In this document: positions 1 through 11,763 of the stretch, piece by piece | How the letters are laid out: the number at the start of each line of letters is the position of its first letter | Position numbering within the stretch: position 1 is the stretch's first letter | DNA from: Margaritifera margaritifera | Lineage: Eukaryota; Mollusca; Bivalvia; Unionida; Margaritiferidae | DNA: 64,000 bases | Assembly: GCA_029931535.1 (NCBI GenBank) | Contig: JAQPZY010000853.1 | Span: 248,001-312,000 of the forward strand | Direction: 5' to 3' | The notes under the pieces: model-generated | Told to the model about the DNA's origin: nothing | Databases searched by the model: none | Seen by the model: the letters and a program-made list of their open reading frames with translations, nothing else | Translations under genes and position numbers: made by a program

Positions 1-605
1 AAATGGTAGAAAACTCCCTGTTCCCACCATATGACATACTGAAGTCCATAGAGAAAAGACAGCAAAGGCACGGCATTTGTCCAGTGTTGATGCCTTGAAT
101 ATTCCATTTAGAATGTCTGTAGCGTAAACGTAAAATCCTCAATGGCTGCTTTTGGTTCGACACCTTTCTTGAACTTTCTCAGGTGATTCAGGGTGCTAAG
201 CTGATGTGACTTCTGACATTTTCAATATTCAATTACTTTTGTGAAGCAAGTGCTTAGGAATGCCTACATAAAATTATATCTGACCTGAAAATTGCAATGT
301 GACAGAAGTGATCGTAATGGTGCGATATGAAGTTAAAAACAGGAATGATTCCGCCTAAATCAGAATGGTTGGCATCTTTGTTTTATGGTACACCACAGCC
401 TGCCCACATACTAATATGAAGACAAGTCAACATCATTTGTCAGCCTTGATATGCAGAAAAATGATTTTTGGGTGACAATTTCCATGCTTTGAATGGTCTA
501 AATGTTTTTCTATGAACAGAAATACTGCAGTAACTAATAAAAATGAAGAGACTAATCCAAACCGGTATTCAAAAACTTTTTCAGTAAAGTTTATGCAATC
601 TTTAC
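1..605 (-). other. Intron following PMCA first coding exon
   Basis: On the minus strand this is downstream of donor GTAAAG at 600-605. No further PMCA exon is visible before the window edge, so the first large loop and the rest of the pump are off-window. Confidence 0.75.
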
Positions 606-816
606 CTTCATTAGGAGAAGAGTAGAACTTCTTGCACATTTCTAGAACTCCACCATATTTGCTCTGTAACAATTCATAGGCCTCCTGGCCTCTAAGTTGC
701 ATAAGATCCTTCAACTCATCAACTGTGAGTATGAAAGCGGGTTGCTTTGCATCAATCTCATCTGCTCCTGCGTCTGCCATTCTGTACACTGTGTTGGTCT
801 ACTGATCAAGAACAAC
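606..816 (-). CDS. ATP2B-like: First coding exon of plasma-membrane Ca2+-ATPase (PMCA/ATP2B)
   Basis: The family exports Ca2+ from the cytosol across the plasma membrane, driven by ATP, as a P2B-type pump. This exon encodes only the cytosolic N-terminus. Reading the minus strand, a pyrimidine-rich acceptor ends in TTGCAG before 816, followed by 36 nt of 5' UTR with an in-frame TAG, then ATG at 780. The 58 codons read through the PMCA signature ELKDLMQLRG, then KYGGV and SSPNEG, matching the conserved N-terminus of animal PMCAs. The exon ends after GAA G at 606 with donor GTAAAG, phase 1. The open frame continuing to 433 is intron read-through. The leader before the conserved block is short and acidic. 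Catalytic and transmembrane segments are not in the window; they should lie beyond the left edge. Recognition is by family motif; the splice sites are seen directly. Confidence 0.9.
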
Positions 817-1917
817 CTGCAAGGAACAAAAACATGCATTAGACTTTGTATGTTCTCAGCACACATGACAAAACTGTAAAGGCTGTTCTATTTAAATATA
901 CATGGTATGTAGGGAAGGCAATTTTTAAAAAATATATCCCAGGGTACTCTGATTACTCGAAGAGTTCATACTAAAATAACACAAAATTCTAAATTGCATC
1001 TATGGGTAACTACTCCATGTTGAAAGTGCCTTCCCTGGGTCCCAAGTAGGTTTTACTGGAACAGCCCTAAATTAGGATCTTTCTTTAAAAAAATATGGCT
1101 CTTCTAAGACTTAGAATCAATATACTCAAAGTATCACATTTAAATTTTGAAATTTTCAGCTTCTAAGCTTTTTTTTCTTCAGAAAATTATGACACGATGC
1201 ATACAGCAGCAGGCCACAAAAAATTGTATTACTGCAATACTTTTTGTGGTGCAGATTTGACAAATTATGTGAAAATCTAATGAGGAATTCATCGTTATCA
1301 TTAATGACCATTCTTTCAGTTACTGTATGATTGTAACTTGTTCTTACATCTGTGCAGAATTTTTGCAGAGACAAAATGTACATTACTTTAAGTTTTTTTT
1401 TTGTTTCCTCTGCAAGTTCAAAAAATACTGTAAAGAGTGAAGAATAAGTAACAAATAATGTGGCATCTGGTTTAGTGTGGTAAGTGTGCAGTACCTGAGC
1501 CATCAGAGTATAAAGGTCTTTTCAAGTAAACATTCCTTTCTAGTGACCAAACATGACAGTCAAGTGGGATTAAAAGTATGCACACTTCACACGCCCATGA
1601 CACTTGCAAAATAGATGAACAAACCCTCTAGGCTTCCATATATCTAACATTCTAGTAAATAAAGCAGTGCCATATATTGTGACATAATTCTAACTGGCCA
1701 CCAGATTATATTGCCTAAAGCAATGTTCATGGAAAACAAAAAACAAATACATGTAGTGTGATGGATAGGACACCTGTTTCTTTGTAAACTACAATGACAT
1801 GTAACTCCTTAAACAATGATATCAGCATTTATGGGCCATATATTTGATAATATTACTTTATGTGTGATGTTGCAAGCAAAAAATGGATAAATAAGGAAAT
1901 TATTATTTATTTTTTTT
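817..1917. other. AT-rich sequence upstream of the PMCA exon, no gene seen
   Basis: This lies 5' of the acceptor at 817-818 on the minus strand, so it is intron if the PMCA transcript starts further right. A 115-codon minus-strand frame (1156-1503) is low-complexity, has no recognisable domain and is not called a gene. Confidence 0.6.
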
Positions 1918-2299
1918 TTAAGGCCAAAATGGGCCTGATGTCGCTCACCTGGCTTACATAACTTAACAGCTGACCTTTTTACAATAAAGTAGGCTTATAT
2001 AGTACATGTATTGTAACACAAACCTAAGTAAACTACCTCACAAGCTTTTATATCATGTCAATTTTACCTATTTTAATATATTCTGATAAATATTCTTTCC
2101 AAAGATAAAGGTATGATTAATATCCAAACATTTCACTCATTAGTGAACTTGTCCAAGATCCTGACAATATAAACATATGACCCAAGTTTTATCAAAATCA
2201 GATGAGAAATATTGTCTCTAGAGAGGTAACTAGCTCAGCCAACCTGATGCAAAAATCACCTCATCAATATGTAAATATCTCACTTATTACAGAACCTAC

Positions 2300-2485
2300 T
2301 GTTGTTGTTCTTGTTGGTTTTAACAGCACTTGTTAACACAATGATGGCTATATCATGCAAAAAAAAATGACAGCTAAGTGCCTTTCCCAAAGACACACAA
2401 AGGCAGTCAACCCCAGGCTTGCCTGGGTGGGTATCAAACATACAATCCTTGGAACATCTCAGCTATTTAGCTACAAGATACCTTA
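2300..2485 (-). repeat. tRNA-derived SINE-like segment inside B1
   Basis: Minus strand reads an A-box-like TAGCTAAATAGCTGAG, then a B-box-like TGTTTGATACCC about 40 nt later, then GTGTGTCTTTGGGAAAGGCAC. The last motif resembles the GTGTCCTTGGGCAAG block of the SINEs near 5.2 and 21.2 kb. Diverged. Confidence 0.5.
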
Positions 2486-2597
2486 AATATGCATATATTT
2501 TGCTCATAATAATACACATCTGAGACCTTGATGATATCAGCCTATTTCACAAGTTTGATCAAAATCCTTTCAAAAAATAGTCTCTAGGTGTTAACAT

Positions 2598-3350
2598 GAG
2601 AGTCCCTCAAAGGGACTGACACTCTACTGACCGAAAAGAATTTCCAGGAATCCAAGATAGAAATACTTCGTTTTAACTGCTGAGTATAGAAACCATCTAT
2701 AATATTCTTGAGCTAGAACAAGATTTTTAAATTGGCCCCTGTGAAGATCATATTGGATAAAAGATGGGCACCATTTTCATTTAGGAACAAGTAAATATTA
2801 TAAGAAGTCTTTTGGTGAAAACCTATGTCAATATGATCATCCATTCTGTAGAAGTAGCAATAACAAGATTTGTAAGATGGCTGCCATGGTGGCCATATTG
2901 GATGTCAGATAGGCACCATTTTCACTTTGTAACAAACTAGACATCAAAAGAAGTCTTCTGGTGAAACCTCATGTCAATATGATGTTCAGGACAGATTTTC
3001 AAGATGGCCACTGTGGCAGCCATACTTGATATCAAATTGACTCTGTTTTCATTTCGGACCAACAAGACATCATACAAAGTATTTTAGTGAAAACTCCATA
3101 TTTATATGACCATCTATTTAGGAGGCGTAGGAATAACAAGATTTTCAAGATGGCCACTGCAGCAGCCATACTGGATGTCTGAGTGGCACCATTTTCATTT
3201 AGGACCCCACTAGACCTTGGGATGAATGTGCGTGTAGAGTTTCACAGCAATCCTTCAAATGATTTAGAAGTAACGATAAGAAACATCTGCTAACAGAACA
3301 ATGGACGACAGATCATCCCATAAGTTCTTCTGATCTATGATCAGTAGACC
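2598..3350 (+). repeat. Family A tandem-core element (copy A1), nested in B1
   Basis: Head GAGTCCCTCAAAGGGACTG contains a short palindrome and is followed by ACACTCTACTG. The core has four to five ~145-bp units with AAGATGGCTGCCATGGTGG, CACCATTTTCATTTAGGACC and AGAAGTCTTCTGGTGAAA. The tail has GATGAATGTGCGTGTAGAG and ends at TATGATCAGTAGACC. Family B core resumes on both sides, so A1 inserted into B1 after B1 was established. Confidence 0.75.
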
Positions 3351-4398
3351 CAAACAGTGACTTAGCCTTCCTCAGCCATCACTCATGAACATGAACAGAT
3401 GACTGGAATTTTCAAGACCTGCCGTCTCTAGGGTGGTAAACAACTAAGCCAATCGGATGCAATATGACCTCCTTAATATCCACAGACCTCACACATAATA
3501 AAACTTAAGAATCGACATCTTGATGCCTAATTACCAAGTTTGATCAAAATCAGATCAGAAATACCGTTTCTTGGCTGGTAATAAGCTAAGCCAATCAACT
3601 GCAAGATCACCTCTTTAATATATGTAGATTCTGCTCATAATTACAGGGTCTATTCTAGGATGCAAGACTGCAGGATTGAAGATAATTTCTAATAACTGTG
3701 CCCAAAAATTAACCAACTGCATGAAAATCCTATGATATTCAAATTATTTCCGATTTTTTTCCAAATGGAGGGGCCCACCCCACCTCAAATTTTCAGTTTT
3801 AGAACAGATCATGTAATAATACTCATCTGATATCTTGACATACCAATATTTTCTTTCCAAGTATGATTAAAATCAGATCAAAAATAAGTTGCCAGAGTGT
3901 TTACAAGCTCATCCAATCAGATGCCAGATCACCTCATTATTAAGTACAGCTCTATCTCAGAATTATACTCGTTTTACATCTTAATTGTATAAGAATATTT
4001 ACCAAGTTTGATCAAATCGGGTGACTCAAAAGCGATAACAAACCCAGACGGTCAGATGCAAGATCACCTCATTATTATCTGTGGATTTCATTCATCATTA
4101 TCAAACCTGTGTGAGATCTTACTGATATAAGTATCTATTCCAAGTTGGATCTAAATTGATCAGAAATATACCTTCCAGAGCATTCACATGCTCAGCCAAT
4201 CAGATGCAAGATTACCTCATTAACATGCATGGATCTTGTTCATTTTCTTAAACACCCGAGACATTGCCGATATAAGCCTATACTCCAACTTTAATCTAAA
4301 CTGGATCAGAAATATGACCTCTGAAGTGGTAACAAGCTCAGCCAATCAGATGCATGATCACCTCATTAATATGCATGCATCATCCAAGATCTTGATGA

Positions 4399-4572
4399 TA
4401 TAAGCATATATTCCAAGTTTATGACCTTACAGCCTGGTGAGCTAAAAGATCTAATCTTCATCTCAAAATATAACAGTCTATCATAGAGTATAAGCATATA
4501 TTCCAAGTTTATGGCCAGGTTAACTAAAAGACCTCATTTTCATCTCGAAATATGATGGTCTATCATAGAGTA
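4399..4572. repeat. Tandem duplication of the B1 3' end
   Basis: Two adjacent copies of about 85-90 bp, starting near 4399 and 4489. Both contain TATAAGCATATATTCCAAG and end near CTATCATAGAG. The second copy lacks part of the terminal motif. Confidence 0.8.
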
Positions 4573-5190
4573 TTTTTTTACATATTTTGTGAATTGTTCT
4601 CCAGTCCATTAACTTATTTTAATGGTGTATGCCAACACAAAATAAATATATCAATCATTTTTATGCATGACTTAACACACACAAAGATTGTTCTGACAAG
4701 TAAAACAAAACAAGTTTTTTTTGTAGATATTCAAGGTATTTAAACAAACTTTCAGCTATAGAAATAATTTCATTTTGAAAAGGAAGCAAACGTATGTATG
4801 AGCCTCCAAAATCTTAAGTACAATTCATTTCTAAGGGCACTAAATTTTGGTTTGACTTCATGTATTGTTTTATGGGGGGGGGGGAGCTGCAAATATAGGA
4901 GAGTGAAGAGCATTCTTCAGCCTAAGCAAACCAATCATCACTGTATACAGTCACACGTCCTGCATCAACTACCTGAATATAACGAGCACCAATGTATAAA
5001 GATCATATTTCATAGGTTACGTTTATACATATTTACCTCCATAATAAGAAGACCACTTACTCATAATGACACATTTCAGAAAGTCACCTGAGTGGAGTGT
5101 TTGGTATACACAGAGCTGAATGTATAACATAGCTTGTCCAGAAAAACTTCGAAAACTCAAAGTGCTATGGACACAACATTTTTATTTCAC
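4573..5190. other. No gene seen
   Basis: AT-rich intergenic or intronic sequence with a run of eleven G at about 4876. Short frames here have no recognisable domains. Confidence 0.5.
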
Positions 5191-5194
5191 TTTT

Positions 5195-5400
5195 TGGTTG
5201 AGCTGCAGTGGCACAGTGGTTTTTGTGCAGAAATCATGACTGAAAGGGTACAGGTTCAAATCCTACTTTTGGATCAGCCCGGGTTGGCTACCACGATGTG
5301 TCCTTGGGCAAGCACGTTACTCCAATTGCCTCAGCACAAAATAACCTGCCTGTATTGCTATGCCATTAAATACCGAACCAAACCAAGACTTTTGGGTTGT
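5195..5400 (+). repeat. tRNA-derived SINE
   Basis: A box TGGCACAGTGG at 5209-5219 and B box GGTTCAAATCC at 5253-5263 are 44 nt apart, the spacing of a tRNA-type pol III promoter. They are followed by the body block GTGTCCTTGGGCAAGCACG and AATAACCTGCCTGTATTGCT. The body recurs at about 21185-21280, which separates it from a tRNA gene. The upstream sequence does not form a tRNA acceptor stem that I can see. Confidence 0.8.
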
Positions 5401-5469
5401 ATTCAGTTTTCAAGGTCCTTTCAAATTAAGAGTTCATACCAAGACTAAAGTAAGTCATCCAAGTCACTG

Positions 5470-5570
5470 TATCAGAGCCTGTGCACCTGTGTCATTTTTT
5501 TCAGTAAACTATGCACCTGACTTTGTCTGATTTCGGTACACTGTGCAGCTGATTTGTCTTATTTCTGTTT
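5470..5570. repeat. Degenerate ~35-bp tandem repeat
   Basis: Three imperfect units, each with a core like CTGTGCACCTG followed by a T-rich segment (about 5478, 5510 and 5541). Confidence 0.5.
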
Positions 5571-6282
5571 ATTTTGTGCTACTTGTTGTCATTTTGCTTC
5601 CTACAGATTATCCTTAGCACAAGAAAATGTATTAAGATCTATAAGAAAATCCAGGCACACAGGTTATTATACTGTGCAAGTGAAGTCAAGTGTTCAAGTG
5701 CTTGATATTTTTATTCATCAAACATTTTCTCTTTTTGAAAATTCACCCTTATAAAACTTAACTGCAAATTTCCCACATTTAAAACAACAAGATAATGATA
5801 GTGCAAATTAAAAATGATTGCTAGTAAAAACATTGCAATTGGCAAAAAAATTTAATGATTAAGAAAAAACAATACTTTGCACTGATTTACAGTGAAAAGT
5901 AAAGTGCATGCAAGTATAATGAATTGTAATAATTACTGAACAAGCTTGAAAGTTGTCAGTTATCTTGTATCTGATTAGGTTGCATAGACTTTCAAATGAA
6001 ATCCTATTAATTGTTACAAATCTAACTTCTGCATGCAAGGCATAAGCTCGTTCTATCGTTCGTTGGATTAACGATGTGTTCGGCCATTCGGCCATTTACG
6101 TCGAAAGGCATAAGCTTTGGAGTCAATACCCTAATTTAAAAAAAAGGCCTACTCAATCTGAAAAGGTGCCACATAAGCAGCATATCTCCACAAATTATCA
6201 AAGTAAAAAATTCCGGACAATGGATTTTAAGATTCTACTGTGATATAAGTGTCTGCGAAAAAAAGCCTAATAAGCACGTGTC
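5571..6282. other. No gene seen
   Basis: AT-rich sequence. Frames on either strand are short and unrecognised. Confidence 0.5.
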
Positions 6283-6501
6283 TACCGTATATACTCGCTT
6301 GTAAGTCAGAGCCAACTGTAAACTGCACAGACCCAAATCTGCTGTCACATAATGCACCAGCAGATCTGGGTCTAAGCAGTTTGTTACAAGTAATCAAAAG
6401 AACAAACAACATACACTCTGATCTGCCAGCGCATTATGGGACAGCAAATCAGGGTGTATGTTGTTTGCAGTTGAACCTAACATAAGCAAGTATATATGGT
6501 A
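6283..6501. mobile_element. CCGTATA-type foldback MITE, copy 1
   Basis: Terminal inverted repeats ACCGTATATACTCGCTTGTA on the left and CAAGTATATATGGTA on the right. The interior carries two inner inverted motifs, CAGATCTGGGTCTA and ATCAGGGTGTATGTTGTTTGC, linked by AGAACAAACAACATA. At 219 bp it has no coding capacity and must be mobilised in trans. The 1.2-kb element at 45144 shares its termini. Confidence 0.85.
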
Positions 6502-7340
6502 CCTAATTTTGCCTATTTTATTCAGCCATAAGGCATATGAAACTAAACAAAAATCATACAATACCTCTTTATAACAAGAAAATTAAAGTTTTAGATTTCA
6601 ATGAAACCTCTGCCAATTCACTGCAACAAAAAAGATGAGACTTCACAGTTGCACATGACCTATAACTGAGTGAAGTGTTTCCCCGATGATAAGCCCAGGG
6701 ATCCAGCTTTGTATATTGTTTCAAAAATGTGGGGATGGTGTATTATGAGAAATAAAAATCTTTCTTTCATAAAAAGTTGCTAATTTTGTAACACAAGGAG
6801 ATTGGGTTATCATTAACTATGGACTTATAATGGAAGAACTATGGTAAATACATGCAGTTTGAAAAAAAATTAAATTACATGAGCTGGGAATTCTTAGTAT
6901 TTCTTAAATCTCTTTCAGTATCTGCAGCTAACATATATATTAATTTCATGGCATAAAAAATCAGCATGGTACTTAAAATTCAGACCACAAGGATGCTGAG
7001 ACATGTCAAATATAATCATGCAAGTAAAAGACAGATAGGATTGATGTATTTATCTATGTAGCATGCCTGCTGGGGACATATGTTATGTTTGTTAAAATTA
7101 ACATCGCATGGTAAACTTTCCATATGTTACATCACATCCAATAAATTGTTCACTTGCAAATCAGCACGAAAAGCTTCACTTACATCATTCAGAAAAATGT
7201 TTTTGTTTTTCAGTGACTTTATAGATTTTCCCTCACTGTAAAAATGTAAACTACAGATGGAAGCCATCACACATATCCCACTTGTTAAAATTTTTGACCT
7301 AAACAATAAGTTTATATCTGTACATTTGCTTATTAGTCAC
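6502..7340. other. No gene seen
   Basis: AT-rich sequence without recognisable coding or repeat structure. Confidence 0.5.
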
Positions 7341-7344
7341 AGCA

Positions 7345-7470
7345 TGATCTAGTGACAGGTACCATTAGGATCAGGAGGTGGTGAGGTTGAGTCCCACCAT
7401 GACCACTGAAGTTTCAATAAGCAAGGCCCTTAAAGAAACTGACTCAGCTGTGAAGTAGGTATCTGTTAAG
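7345..7470 (+). repeat. Probable tRNA-derived SINE fragment
   Basis: A B-box-like GGTTGAGTCCC occurs about 40 nt after a weak A-box-like TGATCTAGTGAC, followed by AAGCAAGGCCCTTAAAG. It resembles a SINE head but has no perfect match in the window. Confidence 0.4.
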
Positions 7471-7934
7471 AGTTCAGCATCGTGAACTGAAACCACTAAT
7501 TATTAATAATGCAGGGTACCAGTCTCGAAATCACGGAACATTGCTTAACATACTTAATATTTCAAGACTGGGCCATTGGCTTTAATATCAGCATGGAATA
7601 TTTCTTTAAAACCACTGGAAACATTGAAAGTATGACAAGCTCAAACCTTTAAAAATCTCTTCAGAATGACTTTTTATGTTTTTAATTCATTTTTTCTTTT
7701 TTGTCTTCAGGAGATGGTGTATTATCCACAGATGCAAAGTGATATCTGATACTCATTCTTATCTGTACCAGTTCAGTAAGAAATTTCAACAAACCCTCAA
7801 CAAGAGTACCATAAATGGTATATTATATGCCCGCCATGCACTAAATAGTATTTATTATATTTCTCTAATATAAAACCTTCTTTCATTGGTCAGATGAATG
7901 GGTAGTAAAGGACATGTGTACTATGTCACTGTTG

Positions 7935-8815
7935 CTAAGTGACATGGCCTATCATATGCTCTGCCTTACCAATAAGTGTCATTCTTGTCTCAAATACAAG
8001 CCATTCTCAAAATTTGGTCAAGATCAAAGACACCGAATGCAAATTATTTTGCAGAAACCAATTTAATTTTCTTTCAATCTGTGACCGTGACCTTAGACCT
8101 ATTGACCCCAAATTCAATAGGCACTTTTCCTGTCTCAAATGCAAGTTATCCACAAAGTTTGATCACAGTTTGAGGCATAGGATTGGAGTTATTCTGGGGA
8201 AACTATTTTCCTTCTTGGACTCTCTTTGACTTCTTAACTGCAAAATCAACAAGTGTCTTTCTTGTCTCAAATGCATGCTATCAACAAAGTTTAGTCAAGG
8301 CATGTGGTACAAAACTTTAGTAGTTTTGTAGAAATAGTTTTTTCTTCTTTAACTCTTTGTGACTTCGAGCACTGACTTTCTGACCCCAAAATGAATAGGT
8401 GTCTTCTTAGACTCCAATGCAAGCCATCCATAAAGTCTGGTCAAAGCTGGCGAATTTGAGATAACAAGCAGAAATCATTTTCTTCTTAGAGTCACCAACA
8501 CTTTGACCTTTTTAACTTTTGTTCCCAAAATCAGCAGGTACCTTCCTTATCTCAAATGCAAGCAATATACAAAGTTTGGTCAAAGTATGTGGTACACAAG
8601 TTATTGGGTGTCCCTGTGCCCTTGCCCTTCAACCTTTTGCACCCAAAACTGATAGGTTTCTTTTCCCCCAAATACCAGCTACTCACATAGTCTGATAACC
8701 GTAGATGGTGGAGAACTCTGTTATTGTACAGAAATGAAACAGTGAGCAGACAGATGTACATATGGATGGCTGGAAGGACAGACATCTCAACATGATACAC
8801 TCAATCTTATGGCCA
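7935..8815. repeat. Family C tandem-core element (copy C1)
   Basis: Repeated 130-140-bp units contain TTGTCTCAAATGCAAGC, ATCCACAAAGTTTGGTCAA and TTTGACCTTTTTAACTT-like segments with a CAAAATCAATAGG motif. The 3' side has a GACAGA/GATGGATGG-rich tail and ends near ATCTTATGGCCAC. The 96-codon frame at 7939 is a by-product of the repeat. Confidence 0.7.
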
Positions 8816-10589
8816 CAGTATACAAATTATAATCAATAAATGGAATCAATCAATTGAACAGGTGTTTTCTTTAAAGTATCAAGACTATCATTTACATCAC
8901 CTGAGGGTGTTTTACCTTCTGTATACATGTACATAGCACTCTGACAGAAAGCAAATGTGCTGTTTTCCAGTCAGTTTAAATAATGTTTACAGACTTATGA
9001 ACCAAACCTAGGTTATGCCATCAGGTACTGAAAATGGTATCAATCAAATCTCTTTAATATTCATGTTACAATAAAGTACTACCCATTTATCTTGACATCC
9101 TCCAGCTTGAGGTAATATTGTTGACATAAACGGGGGGACACCCGCATACAAGTGAAATTTGTCTGTGATGGGTGACCTGTCATCAGTGAGTAGCGATTTA
9201 CACTTTGAGAAAATAAACAATGGAAAATTTGATTAAATGAAGACAAAACCAGTGTGAAATACACTTGTATATTGACAACTTCCATTTTTGTCACCTTTAT
9301 GTAATAAAATCCATAATGCATTAAGTAAATGTACATGAATCCATGAATTTGAGCATAGGTTACATGTTAGAAAATTCATATATCGGTCACATGCTGTTAG
9401 AAAACACATGCATAAAAAATGGTAGTACTTGTTAGATCTATATCCCATTGTCAAAAAACAATTCACTACAATATTCACTGTCACCAGTAGCACATGGCTG
9501 TATAGTTGTTTTTTACATACTAATTAAATTGGCCTAGAATTTGGTCTGACTGAGGCAACAGACGTAATCATATTACTGAGGCTACCAAGGGGATGAGACT
9601 ATTCATAGGGAAATGAAAACCTTTCAACAAGTTATGAATTCTTTCGAAATACTTGTAAAAAGTTACTGATAAATGATCACAAAATATTCAATGACATTTT
9701 TTTTAAACAGTTGTAATTAAGTACAAACATCTTTGCAAGATGCCCCACCTTCAACTTCCTTAACGGCCAGATATTTAGTTTCAAGAGACTGTAAATTTAA
9801 TTCGCAATCAATAGCCATCGTAAGCAAAAATAAAGTTACTTGTCTTCCTGCAGAAAAGGAAACTTTAACAGCACAGTAAATGTGTTCCAATCACCGATCA
9901 CTTCGGAAAATGCAACAATAGCTCACATTCCATTGCTTTTATTCAAGTTTGGTGATGACTTCCTTTGATGAAGGGTGCATTGTTTTATTGCAGATTGTAG
10001 CCAGCATCCTTTGATGAAGGGTTCATGTGTTATTGAAGTTGCCGTGAAAGACCAACTATGGAGGACCAAATAAATGCCTGTTTGTTAATGCAATGTTAAC
10101 ATTAAAGTCTGGAGTCAACATCAAATAATTGTAGAAAAAAGTATGGGTCAGAATTGGCAGCATGTCAACATAAATGATTAGAAAGCAAAAGATTTGTTCA
10201 AGTTGGGACCTAGGGCTTCTGTTGACATTTACATTTATTTAATATCTTTACGTCAATATAAGCATGACAAATTTGGCAGTAACAAAAACCATGGGCCCCG
10301 GGACCTTGGGTTTTTTTTCCATACATAGGTGGTATATGACAAAGAATCAGTATTTATTTCATGCTATGTAAATTCAAAAATGAAATTATGTTTCTCAGCC
10401 AGCTGGTTTCTTTTTTTGTATCTATCTACCAACCTGCTATAATCTACCATATACTTTGCAAGACCTTCAATAAAGACAAGACATCAATAGGTTACAAAAA
10501 CAAAACAGTTTTTCTTCTGAATAAAATGTTATTCATGAAATGATGATGTAATGTTTTTAAAGATAAATAATTTTGTTTTATTTTTAAAC
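8816..10589. other. No gene seen
   Basis: AT-rich. Two copies of CCTTTGATGAAGGGT (about 9963 and 10009) form a short local duplication. Overlapping minus-strand frames at 9079-9493 have no recognisable domain. Confidence 0.5.
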
Positions 10590-11763
10590 AAGAGTCCCTC
10601 GAATGGACTGACACTACTGCCTGAAATTTTTTTTCAGGAAACCATAATTTAACCATTTCATCATTTTATCTGCAGAGTGTTGAAACCATCTCTGATATTT
10701 TTGAGAGATAACAAGATGTTCAAATTGGCTGCTGTTGTGACCATATTGGATTTAATCAACACAGTTCTAATTTACCGGGGTAGGATTAGAGATCATTAAA
10801 ACTCTTTTAGTGAAAACCATATGTCAACATGACCATCTGTTCAGGCAGAGTAGCAATAAGATTTTCAAGATTGCTGTTGTGGCAGCCATATACTTCTACA
10901 TATTGGTGCCATTTTCATTTAGGACCAACAAGGTATGAAAAGAAGTCTTTTAGTGAAAACCAGATGTCAATATGGCCCCCATGGTGGCCATATTGGAAGT
11001 TAGATTGGCATCATAATAATAATTTAGAACAAAGTAGATACTGTAAAAATACTTCTGGTTAAATCCCTATGTCAATATGACTTTCTGTTTAGAAGCCACA
11101 ATAACAAGATTTTCAAGATGGCTGTCATAGTGGCCATACTGGATGTAAGATAAGTGCCATTTTCATTTAGAATCAACTAGACATCACAAGCCTTTCAGTG
11201 AAAACCCCATGTACATGTACATGTAGATATGATCATCCACCTAGAAGTAGCAATAACAAGATTTTCAAGATACTGAAAGACAGTTCAGTACCATTTTCAT
11301 TTAGGAATAACTACACAGTAAAAGAAATGTTCTGGTGAAAACCCCATGTCAATATGACTTTCCATTCTGGAATAGTAGCAATAACAAGATTTTAAAGATG
11401 GCTGCCGTGGTGGCCATAATGGATGTCTGATTGGCACCATTTTCATTTAGGACCAATTAGACATCACAAGACGTCTTTTAGTAAAATTTCCATGTTTATA
11501 TGATCATCCATTCCGAAGGGGTTGTTTATAACAAGATTTTTACGATGGCTGCTGTGGTGGCTATATTGAATGTCAGAGTGGCACCATTTTAATTTAGGAC
11601 CAACTAAACTTTGGGATGAACGTTGTGAGTAGAGTTTCATGGCAATCCTACAAGTAGTTTAGGAGCAGCAGCGATGACCTGTGTTAATGGACTGACAGTC
11701 GATAGATAATGGACAACAGGTCATCCCATAAGCTCTTGTAGTCTATGAATAGTAGAGCTTAAA
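10590..11763 (+). repeat. Family A tandem-core element (copy A2)
   Basis: Head AACAAGAGTCCCTCGAATGG with ACACTACTG. About seven ~145-bp units with ACAAGATTTTCAAGATGGC and CACCATTTTCATTTAGGA. The tail runs GATGAACG, GACAACAGGTCATCCCATAA and ends at AGTAGAGCTTAAAA. It is one of the longest family A arrays here. Confidence 0.85.

Larger units (their letters stand above)
1918..4448 (+). repeat. Family B tandem-core element (copy B1), interrupted
   Basis: The head is a degraded copy of the family B start, GGCC-AAAAT-GGGCC followed by GCTCACCTGGC. The core is a run of roughly 120-130 bp units carrying AGCCAATCAGATGCAAGAT, CCTCATTAATATGCATGGAT and CCAAGATCTTGATGATATAAG. The end is ACAGCCTGGTGAGCTAAAAG at about 4430-4449. 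A family A element (2598-3350) and a SINE-like segment (2300-2485) sit inside it. No coding capacity. The repeat identity is clear; the transposition class is inferred. Confidence 0.75.

Noticed and set aside
433..605. C-terminal extension of the PMCA frame with a hydrophobic segment
   Set aside because: It lies past a consensus GTAAAG donor exactly where the conserved PMCA sequence stops matching, so it is intron read-through and not a membrane segment.
5195..5280. Functional tRNA gene
   Set aside because: A and B boxes are present, but no acceptor-stem pairing is evident, and the body continues into a sequence repeated elsewhere, so it is a SINE.
7939..8229. 96-codon frame in the family C array
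   Set aside because: It follows the repeat period and has no conserved domain.
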